Assembly (NCBI GenBank): GCA_949357655.1
Contig: CASHTG010000016.1
Location: forward strand, 1 to 64,000
Reading direction: 5' to 3'
Length of the DNA stretch: 64,000 nt
Source: Parascedosporium putredinis
Taxonomy: Eukaryota; Ascomycota; Sordariomycetes; Microascales; Microascaceae
Shown: piece by piece, positions 1 through 13,730 of the stretch
Layout: each line of letters starts with the position of its first letter
Position numbering within the stretch: position 1 is the first letter of the stretch
The notes under the pieces: generated by a model
The model's database searches: none
Told to the model about the DNA's origin: nothing
What the model saw: the letters and a program-made list of their open reading frames with translations, nothing else
Translations under genes and position numbers: made by a program

Positions 1-30
1 GCAAGTAGTTGTTCGTCGAGGCGTCGCTTA

Positions 31-3000
31 TATATATATAATATACTATATTTATAATAATTATATATTATATTATAATAAATATCTTAATTAATATATT
101 ACCTTTAACTTATATTATTCTTATTTCTAATAGTAAAAAAGAAATAATCTTTAATAATTTGAAATAGATAGTTTATAAAGTTTAATAAAAAAGGTTATTA
201 TTAATAGAAAGATAGTAAAGATCTTTAGATTATCTTTCTAAAAAGTTAGTTATCTTTTAAGATATTTATTAACTTAATTATTATAAGATATTATTATAGT
301 AATAGAAAAATATTCTAAATAAAAAGATAACTTTTATTATAGATTAAATAATACTTAAAATACTAAAGAGCCTAGCTAACTAATGATACTATTTAAGCTC
401 TCTAGTATATATTTATATAAGCTACCCCACTAAGTATAGTAGTAGGCCAAGTACCACCTAGATAACCTAAATCCTACTTTTAAAGTATACCTTCTATAAA
501 GTTTATTAGTTAGTATACTAAATTCTAATTTTTTAGTACTAGAAATTAGGTATTAGTATCTATATTAATAGCCTAAGCCTTTACTTTTAAACTAAACTCT
601 CCTAAGAGCTTTCTTCTTTTAATCCCTACTTAGATATAAAAAAGTCTTAAGCTTATAATTTAATAAATAAATTCTTAATAGATATTATTATAATTAATTA
701 TAATTATTAATTTAAGGATATAGCTAATATTATAAGAGGATACCTTTAAAAGTAGGATTAGTTATCTTTATAGTATTTAGCCTAATACCATACTTAGTAG
801 GGTAGCTTATATAAAAGCATATACTAGATAGCTTATAATAGTGGTTATTATGCTGCTAGGCTCCTTAATAAATAGCTACCTACCCATAATAATCTATAAC
901 CTTTCTAAAATCTAATTCTAATATTAGAATTATAATTAGAATACCTAAATTACTCAGAGAATAATAGTAAATATAGTATATCCATTAAAGGATATTAATA
1001 TTATATTTAGTTAAGATAATATACTTTAATATATTATATTATAATATTATAAGAACTTAATATAATAAATAATAATAGCTTATAGAGCTATAGTAAAATA
1101 ATAAAAGGAGAAAAAGATATATAATAAGCTAATAAAAGTAATAAAGTAATATATACCTATAAAGAATAGTAAAAACTATAAAAAAGATATCTATAAAATA
1201 TATAAGTAGATATATAAAGTAATATAAGAGAGGAGGATATATAAATAAATATATAAGATAATATAAGAGAGGAAAATTACTAAAAAGGAATAGTAATAGT
1301 AATAGAGGAGGTCTAATAGATTAAACTATAAGAAAGACTATAAAAGAAAGTATTATTAAAAAGAGAAGTTATATTATAATAAATATAAGAGGATTAAAAG
1401 CTAAGAAACCTATTCTATTTTAATAAGATATAAAAATAAGATAATAATTTATATATATATATAATAATAATATTATTATTATTATATTATTTTACTATCT
1501 TTTATATAATATATAATTTTCCTCTTTTATACTAATAAAATAAAAACCCTCTAAAATATTAAAACTTATATATAATATTTTTATTTTATTTTTAGCTTAT
1601 TATAAATCTATTTTATTAATAATATATAAATCTATTTTATTAATAATATATAAATCTATTTTATTAATAATATATAAATCTATTTTATTAATAATATATA
1701 AATTATTTTATTAATAATATATAAATCTATTTTATTAATAATATATAAATCTATTTTATTAATAATATATAAATCTATTTTATTAATAATATATAAATCT
1801 ATTTTATTAATAATATATAAATCCATTTTATTAATAATATATAAATATAAATTTATTATACCCTCTCCTCTTCTTAATTAAATAAAAATCTATTTAAAAT
1901 CTTATTATTATATTATATCTATTATCTTTTTAAGATTATTTTTATAATATATTATTTTAACTTTCTAATTTTAATACTTTTATTAAACCTAATTAATAAT
2001 TTATTTATATTTATAAAATAGAATTAGTTATAATTATTACCTTTTTATATCTCTTACTTTTAAATTATAATTTATTTAAAAGTTCTTTAATAATTATTCT
2101 TTTTATTAATCTCCTTATAGTTATTTCTTATCTATCTCTTTATAACTATATCTTCTATTTATCTCTTTATATTATTTCCTCTCTCTTAATAAGCTAGGTA
2201 GCTTTTTTATATTTTCTATCTCTTTATCTCTTTATTTTCTATCTTTTTTTTCTTTATCTTCTATTTTCTATTTATATTTAATATTAATATCTCTTTTTAT
2301 ATAAAACTCCTTTTTCTTATTTATAATCTTTATTTTTTACTTTCTCTTTTTAACTTTAGTTATTTTGAACTTTTCTATCTTTCTTATTTAAATAAAATAG
2401 ATTTAACTTTTTATCTAATTAACCACCCCTTTTTATATAAGTTTATTATTATTAATCTATCTAATAATTATATTTATCTTTTATATTATAAAGGTTATTT
2501 ATATAAATAAATTTAATTTAATTTTTACTTTTTCTAATTATAATATATATAATAATAATATCTATAAATTACTCCCTTTTATAAGTTTTTAATTTTTATC
2601 TTCTTCTCTTTTTATTTTATTTTATTTTTTAATAATAAATAATAACCTCTTTTATTAATAATAACTTCAATATAGATTTTAATAATAATATTTTTTTTTT
2701 TTATAAATAATTTATTAATTATCTATATTTTAGTTATTATAATTATTAATTTATTTATCTTTATTATCTCTTTTATATTAAGATTATTATTATTAAAAAA
2801 TTTATTAATAAAGAAGGTATTATTTATAATAAAAATATTATTAATAAAAAGTTATTATTAATAAAGAGGTTATTATTTATTATTATATTAGTTTATTATA
2901 TAAATATTATCTTTTTATCTTCCCTTTCCCTCTATTCTTAAATTAATATAGTTATATTATGTACTAGAAATTATAAAGATATCTTTTATTAATATCTAAC

Positions 3001-6000
3001 TTATTATATACTTTATATTTTATCTCTTTTTATAGTTATAATTAAATTATAAAATATATAGATTAGGACTTTTATTTTAAAAGTTATATAAAGCTTATAA
3101 TATTTATATTAAATAATAATATATATTATATCTTTTATCTTTATATAATTATAATATAAGGTTATTATTATAAGAACCTTTTATTAGAATATAAAGGTTC
3201 TAAATCTAAGCTTCTTAGTTTAGACCTAGATAAATATTATATTCTTATATTTCTTAAATCTATTATATTATTAAAAACCTACTTTTTCTATTCTCTTTTT
3301 TATAATTATATAGCTATTTTCTTACTCTCTTTTAATTTTCCTATATATAAATCTCTTATTTCTCTTATATAGTTTTAATAGCTTTTAGTAATATCTCTTA
3401 TATTATACTAAAAATACCTAGTAGCTATAGCTAGCTTATAGTATTCTACTATAGCTAATAGATATTAGCTAAAGATTACCTAATAGTCTATATTATTATT
3501 ATCTAAGATCTAAGAGGATAAAAAGGGGTTATTATAGATATATAGCTAAGAAAGTATAACTAATTTACTTACTTATAACTAATACTTACCTTCTACTTCT
3601 TATAGTAATAGTATTATATAAGGATATAACTACTACCTTATAGATATAATAATTTTTAAAAGGTAGATAGTACTACTTTACTAGCTAACTTACTTACAGA
3701 TAGCTTAGCTAGCTATAAGTAAGTAGTATAACTTTATTATAATAAATTTTTTTATTATATTTCCTAGTTAATTTATTATATTAAGTAGGCTTATATAACT
3801 TCCTACCTTTTCTAATCTATCTAAGAAGATTAATATATAGTCTAATCTTATTATAGTAAACTAAGCTTTAAAATTATCTATAATTATATCTTTCCCTCTT
3901 AAATAAATATATAATTAAATCTCTAAAAGTCTATATAATTATATTAGCTAGGATATCTATATTAGTATCTTTAGCTTTTATTTTCTATAGGTTATAGCTT
4001 TTAAGGTAAAATAAAAGGGTATTTATTATTAACTATAACTATTTTAACTAAATAACTAAACTTATATTAGTTACTCTAAAGTATTATTATTAATATTACT
4101 ATTTTATAATATAAAGTAGTAATTAAAGTAGTTTTCTAAGCTAAGATTAATATATATTATATTATAGTTTAAACTTTATATATCTCTAGGCTATATATAA
4201 GGTATATTAAAGGAGATATATACTTTTCCTTTTATAATATTATCTAGATTAGTTAGTATACCTTTTAGTAATAGTAAGCTAAGATATAACTTTCCTTAAA
4301 TCCTATTTACCTATATTATCAATTAGTATATTAATTAGTTAGCTTTTTTTTTTCCTTAAGTATAAAGGAATACTTTAGATCTAGGGTAGAGCTAGCCTAT
4401 AGTAAGCCCTAACCACACCCTAAACCTACTCTAAGCATACCTAATATTATAAAGATTACCTAAGTTACTAGTAACTAAGGAAGCTAGGCTAAAACTAATA
4501 TCTTAGATTTAAACCTAGCTCTAGTAAAAGACTAGAGATAGTTTTAAAATAAGTTAGTAATCTAAGATCTAGATAGATATCACTAAGAAGAGCTAGTGAT
4601 CTAGGATCTAGATAGATCTTATCTTAAAAGGTAGAAATATAATATAAAAGAGAAGTATAATTATAGAGCTAGAATAGGAAGGAAGGCTCTATAAGCTAAA
4701 GTCTATACTTTTATATCTTCTATTAATTATCTTATACTAAATATATATAAATACTAGGTATTTAGAAAAATTATAAGCTATAGTAAGTAAACCTTAGTTA
4801 ATCTAGATTCTAAACCTATACTATCTTTATAGCTAAACTAATAGAGTCCTCTTAATTAAACTTATTATATATATTATTTTTAATATTATTATATTTTAAG
4901 TTTTTAAGATAAAACTTATATTATATATTTTTTTATATAATAAAATAAAATAATATATTACTAATTTTATTCTTTTAATATTTTTAATTAGTTAATATAA
5001 ATTATTTTAATTATAATATCTTTTAATAAAAAGTATAATATCTTATTTAGTTAATAATAGGTTATTTATATTAATATTATAATATATTTAATAGGTTTTT
5101 TATTTAGTTTAAAACTTATTTTATTATATATATATATTCTTTTACCTAAAATTAGTATTTCTACTTTATCTTCTATTTTTATTATCTAAATATATATTTA
5201 TTTATATTAATATAATTATATATAAAATATTTATAATTTAAGATTTAATTTATTATAAATCTATTTATTTTCTTACTTTTTTTAAATACTCTTTTCTATT
5301 ATTTTTAGATACTTTTTATATAATTAGCCTTATAAGGTAAAGTTATAGTATATTAATATTTAAGCCTACTCTAAGTATAATAGTAATTAAACCTAGTAAA
5401 GTATTTTTATTATACTATACTAAAATACCTTTTAATATTAACTCTAGTCTTTATATAAACTTCTAGTACTATATCTATACTAAAATACCCTCTAGTATTA
5501 GAAGAAAATCTATATACCTTTAAATTTAAAGTATACTTAATTAGTATTAAAAAGTATTTTAATATAGTATTAGAAGGTATTTTAAATATCTTAGTATAGT
5601 ATTAGAGTATTTATTAATATTAATTTAATATTATATTAGGACCTATTCTATTAGTAGTAGAGGGTATTTTAGTATAGAACTATAGGGCACTTTTTACTAG
5701 GCTTACTATTAGACTTAGTAGTTAATATACTATAACTTTACCCTATAGGGCTGATTAAATAAAAGTATACTAGCTATTAAAAGTAGTATATTATATAGTG
5801 AGGCCCTATTTTTATATATTATATTATAGTTAAATAGTAGTAAGATTAGTAGAGGGCTTAATAAAACTAAATTCTATAGAGAAGTTATTAGAATGATAAT
5901 AAATTAGGGTTTATCTAGTAGGGATATATTTATAGTATATAGTTATATCTTTAAGCACTACTCTATTCTACTACTATACTTAGTATTAGAATCTATATGT
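31..6000. repeat. AT-rich block, probably RIP-degraded repeats
   Basis: Apart from the first 30 bases the sequence is almost entirely A and T, with no open frame of even 60 codons on either strand until about 6.7 kb. Two textures alternate. Stretches around 360-1000, 3400-4860 and 5300-6000 keep some G and C but are dominated by TA, TAG and CTA steps, with CA, TG and CG steps scarce. Stretches around 31-360, 1020-3400 and 4860-5300 are nearly pure A/T. Loss of CpA with gain of TpA is the known signature of repeat-induced point mutation in ascomycetes. I infer mutated transposons, but no element family can be recognised. Confidence 0.8.
1604..1842. repeat. 24-bp tandem array, ten copies
   Basis: Ten head-to-tail copies of a 24-bp unit that begins AAATCTATTTT and ends AATAATATAT run without gaps. 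The fifth copy (1700-1722) lacks the C and is 23 bp. The tenth has CC in place of CT. All other copies are identical, so the array is either young or kept uniform, although the DNA around it is heavily decayed. Confidence 0.9.
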
Positions 6001-6059
6001 TATGATAAAAGGTTATGCTAACTGGCTTGCTGATACCTGAGCTGTTAGAAAGCTGCTAG

Positions 6060-6099
6060 AGAGATAGTGGTATCTCTAGAGTGATCTAGTGATCACTCT
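6060..6099. repeat. Two abutting short hairpins
   Basis: 6060-6077 reads AGAGATA, a 4-base loop, then TATCTCT (7-bp stem). Immediately next, 6078-6099 reads AGAGTGATC, a 4-base loop (TAGT), then GATCACTCT (9-bp stem). They sit in a GC-normal island (about 6000-6350) at the edge of the AT-rich block. This could be a relic of a transposon terminus, but no target duplication or element could be defined. Confidence 0.6.
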
Positions 6100-6710
6100 G
6101 TCGCTATGAGGGTTACTAGTCCTCAAGGGTCGCTACAGTATTACATCCTTATATAATACTATAGTCACTATAAAGATGAAGCTAGGTATTAGAAGTGAGT
6201 AAGTAAGTAAGATAGTTCTACCTTCCTAGCTACCTATCTACTCGATGACCCCTTTAGATCCTCCTGGATCCTAGATGGTGATCATATGGGCCATCGGGTG
6301 ATCTTCGGCAGATACCCATGGGCTGCAGTGGAACGTAATACTAATAGTACCTAAGTAAATTATCTCTTTTTAGGTGTTTTACTAGTATTTTAATACTCAG
6401 TTAAAACTTATATTTTAATATTTAACTTTACTCTTAAAACTTATTATTACAAAGAAAGTAATAGGGGTTTTGATAGACTAGTGTAGCTATTAATACTGCT
6501 CTGCCTACTACTAAGATATGAAAGATTGGCATTATACCTTGACTTTATCAACATCAATTCACCCCATGATGGATACTACAACTCCACTTTGTTGAGTAGC
6601 CAGGGTGTTTGATCTACCTACCTCTTAGCTTTTGTGGTATAAGCTCCTAGGTTTGACACTCACTTTTCCAGTGACTTAGTACCTTCACGAAATATTTCTT
6701 TCTTTTGCAC

Positions 6711-9700
6711 CTACTCCTTCGAAACTCTGCCCCTTGCCCCAGAGTCTCCTGTGTCAGTTCTGCCAAAGCTTCTCCAACTCTTAAAACTTGTAGCCGTCAT
6801 CGTCCGGATAAAGCTCCTCCCACCTTCCACATCCCCACCTTGCTTGAACGAACCTGTCTTGACTGGATGGTCTTCAAGAAGATGCCAGCTACGCTTCACA
6901 TATTTCCACCCCTCAACACCAAGCACATATAAGAGAGTGAAGCCAACCACAACCCCCACTCCCAGCTAATTGAGGTATGCTTGAAAACACTTGTGTTCAG
7001 GCTAGGGATATAGACCACAGGGAAGACCGATAAGGCGCCAATCATAACGGACCAAAAGAAATTGATTTGAGTAGAGATCCTCAAAGATTGGGAACTTACG
7101 GTCGTCGTTCGGGTGGAGGCGAAACAGAGACCTTCTGAGATCCTTGAACTCCCAAGCGGAAACCAAAATGAGCCATGTGAGCTCAGCAAACACGGCTGCC
7201 CGCGCACGAAAGACGCCGTGACACATATCGGAATAGTGTCGATTGCAATCTTGGCCCAAGTCTCCGCCGTGAGCCCCGTAGATGACGATAACAAAAGTAG
7301 CCATGGTCAGAGCACCCATCATCACACCGTAGACCACCATGTCTACTAAGATCTGATTTGTAAACACTCCTCGGTTTTTGTCATGAGGGGGCTTCGACAT
7401 AACGTTTCTAGCGGCCGCCTCACGCCCGAGACCAAAGGCTGGGAAGGACGAAGTAATCATGTTGATCCAAAGGATCTCCAATGGGGAAATAGGGAACACA
7501 GAGTAACCAGCTCTGTCACGGAACGCCAAACCGGCGACCAATAAGATGACTTCTCCGACGTTGGAGCTTAACAAATGAAGGACAAACTTTTGAATATTGT
7601 CAAACATTCTGCGGCCTTCCCGAATTCCAGCCACAATTGAATTGAACTTGTCGTCAGCCAAAACAATTTTAGAGGCAGACTTTGCGACGTCCGACCCGGA
7701 TCCCATAGCAATGCCAACATCTGCCCGCGAAAGTGACGGTGCGTCATTGACGCCATCACCTGTCATCGCCATGAAGGCGTTTCTACGGCGCAAGGCCTCT
7801 ATCATCCGGGTCTTGGTATTAGGTGCGCAGCGGGCAATCACAAGCGGAAGCTCATCTAGGGCGTCGATCTCCTCGTCCGTCATTTTATCAAAGTTCGTTG
7901 CAATCTGGACGATAGAGGAGGCTGTGGCTGCTGGCAGGGTGGACAGGTTCTTCGGTATGATACCAACCTCTTTAGCAATCGCCTTCGCAGTCTCAGGGTG
8001 ATCTCCGGTGAGCATATGGACTCGAATCCCTGCCGAAGAGCATTCCGCTATTGAAGGCTTTGTTTCACGGCAGGGTGGATCGTAGATGCCAACAAGCCCG
8101 AGAAGGGTGAGATGGTTCTCAACTTCTCGCCGTAGCGGAGCATCGGCAGCATCGGACTCTGGAGATTGGCGCAGGGTGAATTTCCCCTCCCATTCACGGT
8201 AGGCGATAGCAAGGACACGCTGGCCTTGTGAAGCCAATTTGGTTGTCTGCTCCATCACTATTTGGAGGGAGTCTTCTGTAAGGGCATGCCTATCCTCTCC
8301 GAAACCAGCAAAGCTGCATAACTCCAGGATCCTCTCGACAGCCCCTTTGCAAAACACAATGCTATTACCTTCGCCAAAGAGATCAATCACCGACGATGGA
8401 GGGTCATAGATGACAGACATGCGCTTCACAGAGCTGTCAAAGGGGAATTCGGCTAGTTCTTTCCACCCTGTAGAAACTAGCCCCTTTACCGAGATCAAAG
8501 CGGTGCGCAAATACTTGAAGTGCTATCTCAGTAGGCTCGCCAGTGGTTTGCCAGCGGGATGTCGTCTCATCGTATCTCACGGTAGCCAGATTACAGAGGG
8601 CCGATGACAGAAGCAGGGCCCGAAGAGCTGGTGTAACCTCAGCCTCGACGTCACTGCTTGAAGGATCTGGTCGTTTCAAATTAAGCTTCTCTGCCGGAAC
8701 ATCAAAGGTTAGGGCCGCAGCGCTCCTTTCCTGGTCGTAATCTCGTTTTGGGGACTCTTCCACATCTACTTCTTCTTTAATGTTCTGGTAGGTGACTTTC
8801 CCTCTGTGGGGTCGCTCGGGTGACGTGTATCCCTGACGCTATAAAGGTGGTGCTCTGGTAGCCAAGCCGTCCGGACAATCATGGCACCTTGTGTCAAGGT
8901 GCCAGTCTTGTCTGAACAAATATTGGTGACACCGCCCAAGGCTTCCAGGGCAGACAAATCGCGCACGACAACGTTGGCCTTGCTCATGACAGACACCGCA
9001 ACTACCATGGTTATTGTGAGGACCCTTGATGTTCAGTTAGGACCAAGTCTTCGTTGAGGGTAATTGATGCGTAGGGAAATGATGATGCTAAGAACTTACG
9101 CAACAAGCGATTCTGGAATTATGGCAATCCCTAAGGAGGTGGCGTATATGATCACCTCGGTGGGTAAGTCAAATCGATTTACCGCAAAAACGACAACAGC
9201 TAGCAATAATGCACAGCCAAATAGAATATAGGCTAGCCAAGCAAGCTTCCGTTGAAGAGGAGTTCCTTCAGTCAGGCCTAAAAACTTGCCCATGATGTCA
9301 TATAGGCGTTTAAAGAGCCCAATTACTGGCTGCCTTTTCCCATACTTCTTCCAGCTCATCGATCTACCAGCCTTGCGATGCTTCTTTGTTGTTGAGGCTG
9401 CTATTTTTCCAACTTCGGTCGTCATGCCGGTCGCAATTACAATCCCACGGCCACGGCCCTTCCTGACAACGGTTGTCGCATAAGCAATATTAGTGCGATC
9501 ACCTATCCCAACCTGGTCTTCAGAAGTTGCCAGTTCTTTCTCAGTACCAGGTATAGTTATATCGTTGGCTATGGTTTTCTCCACGGGAACCGCCTCCCCA
9601 GTCAAGGAGGACTCATCGCAAGAAAGGTTCATCGCTTCGAAGAGCCGTAGGTCTGCTGGAATAGTGTCTCCCATTTTAAGTAAAATGATATCGCCAGGTA

Positions 9701-10225
9701 CAACTTCAGCGCTTTAAAAGGTCAGGGTGAGCCAGTTTCATCGAAGAGATTTTGGACTTACTTCGGAATTACAGCGGTGTTTCCATCACGTAAGACTGTC
9801 GCGCTTGGCGAAGAGAGGGCTCGAAGAGAGTCCATGCGCTTTTCAGCGCGATATTCTTGCCAGAAGCCGATTACCACATTGAGAATGATAACGAAGGTTA
9901 CCACCCCGCCCTCAATCCAATCTTTGAATGAGTAGCTGAGTACCATGACAAATACCAGGACCTACCATTTCCATGTTAGCATAGGTGTCAAGGAAGGGAA
10001 CAGTAGTCTGTATTTCGCGCACCAGGACCATAGCATTGAGTAGCTGTTTACTTAGGATTGTATACCAAGCGACACCACCCCCAACGTTGAGTTCGTTGGG
10101 GGATAAAGCCGCTGAAGGTCCGCAACCTTGCTTGCTAGAAGTCCTTCATCAACATCGGTGCCGAGGACTTGTGCAGTTTCTGATACAGGCAACAGAAAAG
10201 GGTGTTTGGGGTAATCAGCCGCCAT
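6711..10225 (-). CDS. ENA-type (P-type IID) Na+/K+-exporting ATPase, frameshifted
   Basis: Plasma-membrane cation pump expected to expel Na+ or K+ at the cost of ATP. The phosphorylation motif DKTGTLTQG lies near 8910. The hinge TGDGVNDAP, the actuator-domain signature SLTGEAVPVEK, the early segment RAEKRMDSLRAL and the late membrane segment WINMITSSFPAFGLG are all visible, and the last three match the fungal IID (ENA) class rather than Ca2+ pumps. The start at 10225 (MAADYPKHPFLL) fits the family N-terminus. Introns: 9962-10022, 9712-9761 and 9025-9099. Frame breaks occur in exon 1 (C5 run at 10098-10102), near 8800 (AAA), near 8480 (G4), near 7055 (T run) and near 6940; otherwise length is about 1080 residues, normal for the family. 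It borders the RIP block, so genuine decay is harder to exclude here than elsewhere. Confidence 0.85.
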
Positions 10226-13034
10226 CGCGATTGTTCACCCTGGCTTGGATGCCAGCGGAGAGAAGCTGAGAGGTCAAGTAAAAATTACATGCGATATGAG
10301 GCTTTTATACTTCTCGTCAATTAGGAGTCAAGGTCGAATGATTATCAGGTACTCGTTGGCAGTATTCCGGGAACGAAAAGCTAACTGGAGCGGAGGTGCC
10401 ATCCTTTTTATACATTTGTGGACCACGAAAGGCACTATAGCATTGCCAAGGCTAGGCCAAGATCTTTTCATATTTTCGCAGTTTGTATCTCAAATTTGGG
10501 AGCAAAATCGATGAAACGAAAGCATGTTGAGCTTGAGAAAACTCAAGCAAGGAAGGCGTGGAGGGAGCTTGTCTGTCTTGGCTTCCCTCATCCTCTGGAT
10601 CTCCGGGATACGAACACTCTCATTGGCTGGCATGATGTGATCCCGCCTCAACGCCAAGATGGCCTTGCGGAGGTCGTGCCTTTAGCTGACCAAGACCAGA
10701 GCTGAGTACCAATCATAATTCTCTTGCTCCTCGGTACCAGGCCTCAAAACGGACTAAAGATCTTGGCGATTGTTGTCTCCTGGTGGAACATTTGTACACA
10801 TTCCTAGTTGGATCATCATCAATTGATCAATCTCTGTCGAGCATTCTCCCGGACAATGAGCGTCTTCTCCAGCGGACACTCGGGGTGGAGTGGAGCTACT
10901 GTCGGGAATTGTATCCGGGGGCCACCAACCGATGTAAGCCTTAAACACACCGGTATACCGATTTTAACAGCTGGTTTCAGCGACATTGGTCAATAAATGA
11001 TGACTCGGAGTGATGGTTCAGAGTTATCATGGACGACTCAAGGCAACGCCACGTGCTGTCTCGGCCTCGAAAGGCGACTCTGAATCTGGACATGAGGGTT
11101 AGATGGTATTATTGTATCATGGATGTTTGTACGTCCATGGCAGCTCGGAACCTGCTTGATGGCGGGCTTTCAAGCGAATTGAGCATGGGGCGTTGAGTGG
11201 GGTATTCGTGACTTGGCAATATGCCGCTTAGACCTGCCCCTTCAAGAAACGCCATTTGGCGTCAGAGGGATGGATCTATCAAAAGCATTACTTGTACACA
11301 ACGCGTGATAGAAAAGCTGTAAGCTGGTCTGTTTTTTATTCATATTATATATCTCTGTATTTTAATTTTGATTTTTAAACCCATTTTCTGGCCAAACTTA
11401 TTAGCTTGCCATGTCTTGAGTGACCCTGAAAGGTCCTCATCTTGCCGATTGTCTATTAACTTTACGCCACCGACACAGCCCTTAAACTCTTTTAAGGTGA
11501 CACTGGTAAAGCCATCATCTAGCATGGGCGAAGAGACCTCCACCACAATCCCGCATGCTATTGCCAGTCCGTGAGTGAGGCGAACCTGTGGATTACGGAT
11601 TCATGGTGTCGCTGATCTTGTTGCAGTGCGGGGGAAATCCTATGGTCGCGGTTCGGAATTGCAAAGGGTCTGCACAATTGGTATGGGTTGAGACTAATAG
11701 CTAAATGTGTCAATCCGCACGGGGATCGAAGCCTAATCAAGTATTAACTACCGAGGCTTTGACAGCTTTCTCAAACCTGCAGATGAGGTTGTGGGAAACT
11801 TGGCGAGCATTCTGATGAAGAGAAAAACCAACAAGTACGAATCATTGGTTTGAGAAATACCCCTCCGAGAGACTGTGAATACATGTAGGCACGCAGATAG
11901 TTACGGAAATTCTTCTAGTGTTTGTTACTTCATGTTGAGAGCTGGAACAGCTACCAGATCAAGCCACGGGCCATGCCGCCGAACCCAACTAATACACAAA
12001 GGCTCAACTTTTACCCGAGAAACTAAAGAAGCTCAATTCTGATTGTGCTTGACTTAGGGCATAGATGACAAGTGATGATGATGCGTGTTTTGATGGGGAG
12101 TTGCCTGGAGGGGTAGCTAAAAGACGTAGGTAGAATTGCTTTGGGAGCAAGCCGTAACAATAGGCGGAGGGGTGGACTTCGTCATTTCCTTCTAGCGGTA
12201 TCTTTGTTAGCCTGGAGCCAGTGAAAAGAAGACATGACCTGGCTTGGTGCTAATTAGGTTGGTAATGTGACTTCGTCGAGGTGTTTCACTGAGACTTACT
12301 GGCTCATGCTCTCTTGAGAGACCTTTATCAATCTCCCACCCCGAGCCGGTGGTCAGAGCTACCTTTATCTAGTATAGGTGCCATCTCTAAGGATACATGC
12401 GCTGACTGAGGCCATGAGATGGAGTGTATTATGCCACTAGTGCTTGTCTTAAGATGTTTGGTCGGGAAGGTGTATGTGTCGTGCCCTGAGACTGTTTACA
12501 GTCAAGCAGACTAGTTATGGCAGTTGGTCGCCGCTGGGGGCTAAGACATCACCCTTGCTTCCAAAATGATAAACCTATAATAATAGTAATAATAATAATA
12601 ATAATAATAATAGTAATGATAATAATAATAATAGGGTTGTCTGTAGGGATGGTTGGGTCAGTGTCCATCTCATGTCTAGTCGGCCGACTGGCGTGATCTT
12701 TGCTCTCATTTCTTCTGATGTACTTTTCCGGACAACTTTGCAAGTGTTGAGCACCTTTTACTGCAATTGGCTACGTAGGCAGTTTTTCATGGTGTATTTA
12801 TTAAACAAAATCCCGCCTTCGGGGTATTCTGAGCGCACCCCTTTTTAAAAACAATCGGAGTCTGTGAACACCTGGCTGGGAGCCAGTCTGTTGGTTGGTA
12901 TAGACGGAGAGTTGTGCCCTTTATTTAGAGTATCCGTAGGGCTCGGTGTATCGTGGGTGACATACCTCGGAACTGGCGGCTCTGATAACACCTCAAGAGA
13001 CACAAAGCTCCAGAGTCCTGGCTGCTATGTGTGA
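10226..13034. other. Intergenic, 2.8 kb, no supported gene
   Basis: Only short unsupported frames are present. It holds an AAT-type microsatellite (12577-12633) and a GATC-rich stretch near 10808-10835 resembling motifs found in the right part of the window. The left end is the likely promoter of the ENA pump. Confidence 0.6.
12577..12633. repeat. (AAT/ATA)n microsatellite
   Basis: About 57 bases of AAT/ATA trinucleotide repeat interrupted by two TAG-type variants and one TGA-type variant. Confidence 0.9.
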
Positions 13035-13730
13035 CTACTGTGATGAATCAAGCATTTTGTTTCGGATCACTACTGGGCATGTAAACGACTGTCTATGGCA
13101 AGGAAAGCAGGGTGGAAGCCTACCTTCTTCAATCGACTGGACGTTTGCGGTTTTCCTATGCAAAATTGTTTCGAGATCTTGAAGCGTTTTCGCTAGTTCG
13201 TTAGATCTCGCCTGGTAAAATTCGCCTGCTTCGGTCGCGCCCTGGAGCAAGGAAGCAAAAATTAGCCCGCTTCCCTAACCAATGTCAGAGGGATTGAGAT
13301 AACCTTTTCCATGAAATAACCAGTACCGATATCTACCATGACTCGACTATTCGAGGGGACCGTTCCTTGGACATACAGGGAGTTGGTGAGGGGTATGAGA
13401 ACTAAGCGATCGTCTACAAGGCTGGTCAGCGGTGTCTCTGGTCTATGCTAATGGGCAGAAACGCCCCCTCCGAAAAATTTATCGTACCGATAGACTCAGA
13501 TCCCGCCTCAATGCACCGAAGGCACTCCTTAAATTTCGTCTGAGCCGTACGCAATTGCGCGAAGGATGCCCCTAAATGGTCTAGTTCGCCTTCAATCTGC
13601 TTCTTCACCTGGGAAAGTTGCTGGAGATTTAGGCTGTCGAGATTGACTAGTAGGTGTAGATAAGTGGTTTGAATAACAGCATTCTGGCGAAGGGCAACTA
13701 CGTACCAGCTTCGCCACTTTGGGATGACAT
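13035..13730 (-). CDS. PFD5: Prefoldin subunit 5 (alpha-type)
   Basis: Subunit of the cytosolic prefoldin hexamer, which holds unfolded actin and tubulin chains and hands them to the CCT chaperonin. Five exons give an uninterrupted 149-residue protein: 13706-13730, 13488-13646, 13304-13413, 13124-13241 and 13035-13072, all with GT-AG introns. The N-terminal helix carries LNLQQLSQVKKQIEGEL, the family signature. The beta-hairpin region has IPLTNSLYVQGTV and VDIGTGYFMEK, and a C-terminal coiled-coil helix follows (FYQARSNELAKTLQDLE). The start MSSQSGEAV was chosen because an 8-codon first exon splices in frame onto the conserved VNLDSLNLQQL. Length is normal for the family. It is one of the few multi-exon genes here with no frame break. 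Confidence 0.93.

Noticed and set aside
10418..10705. 95-codon plus frame with Lys/Arg-rich middle
   Set aside because: No family resemblance, no splicing partner; lies in the ENA upstream region.
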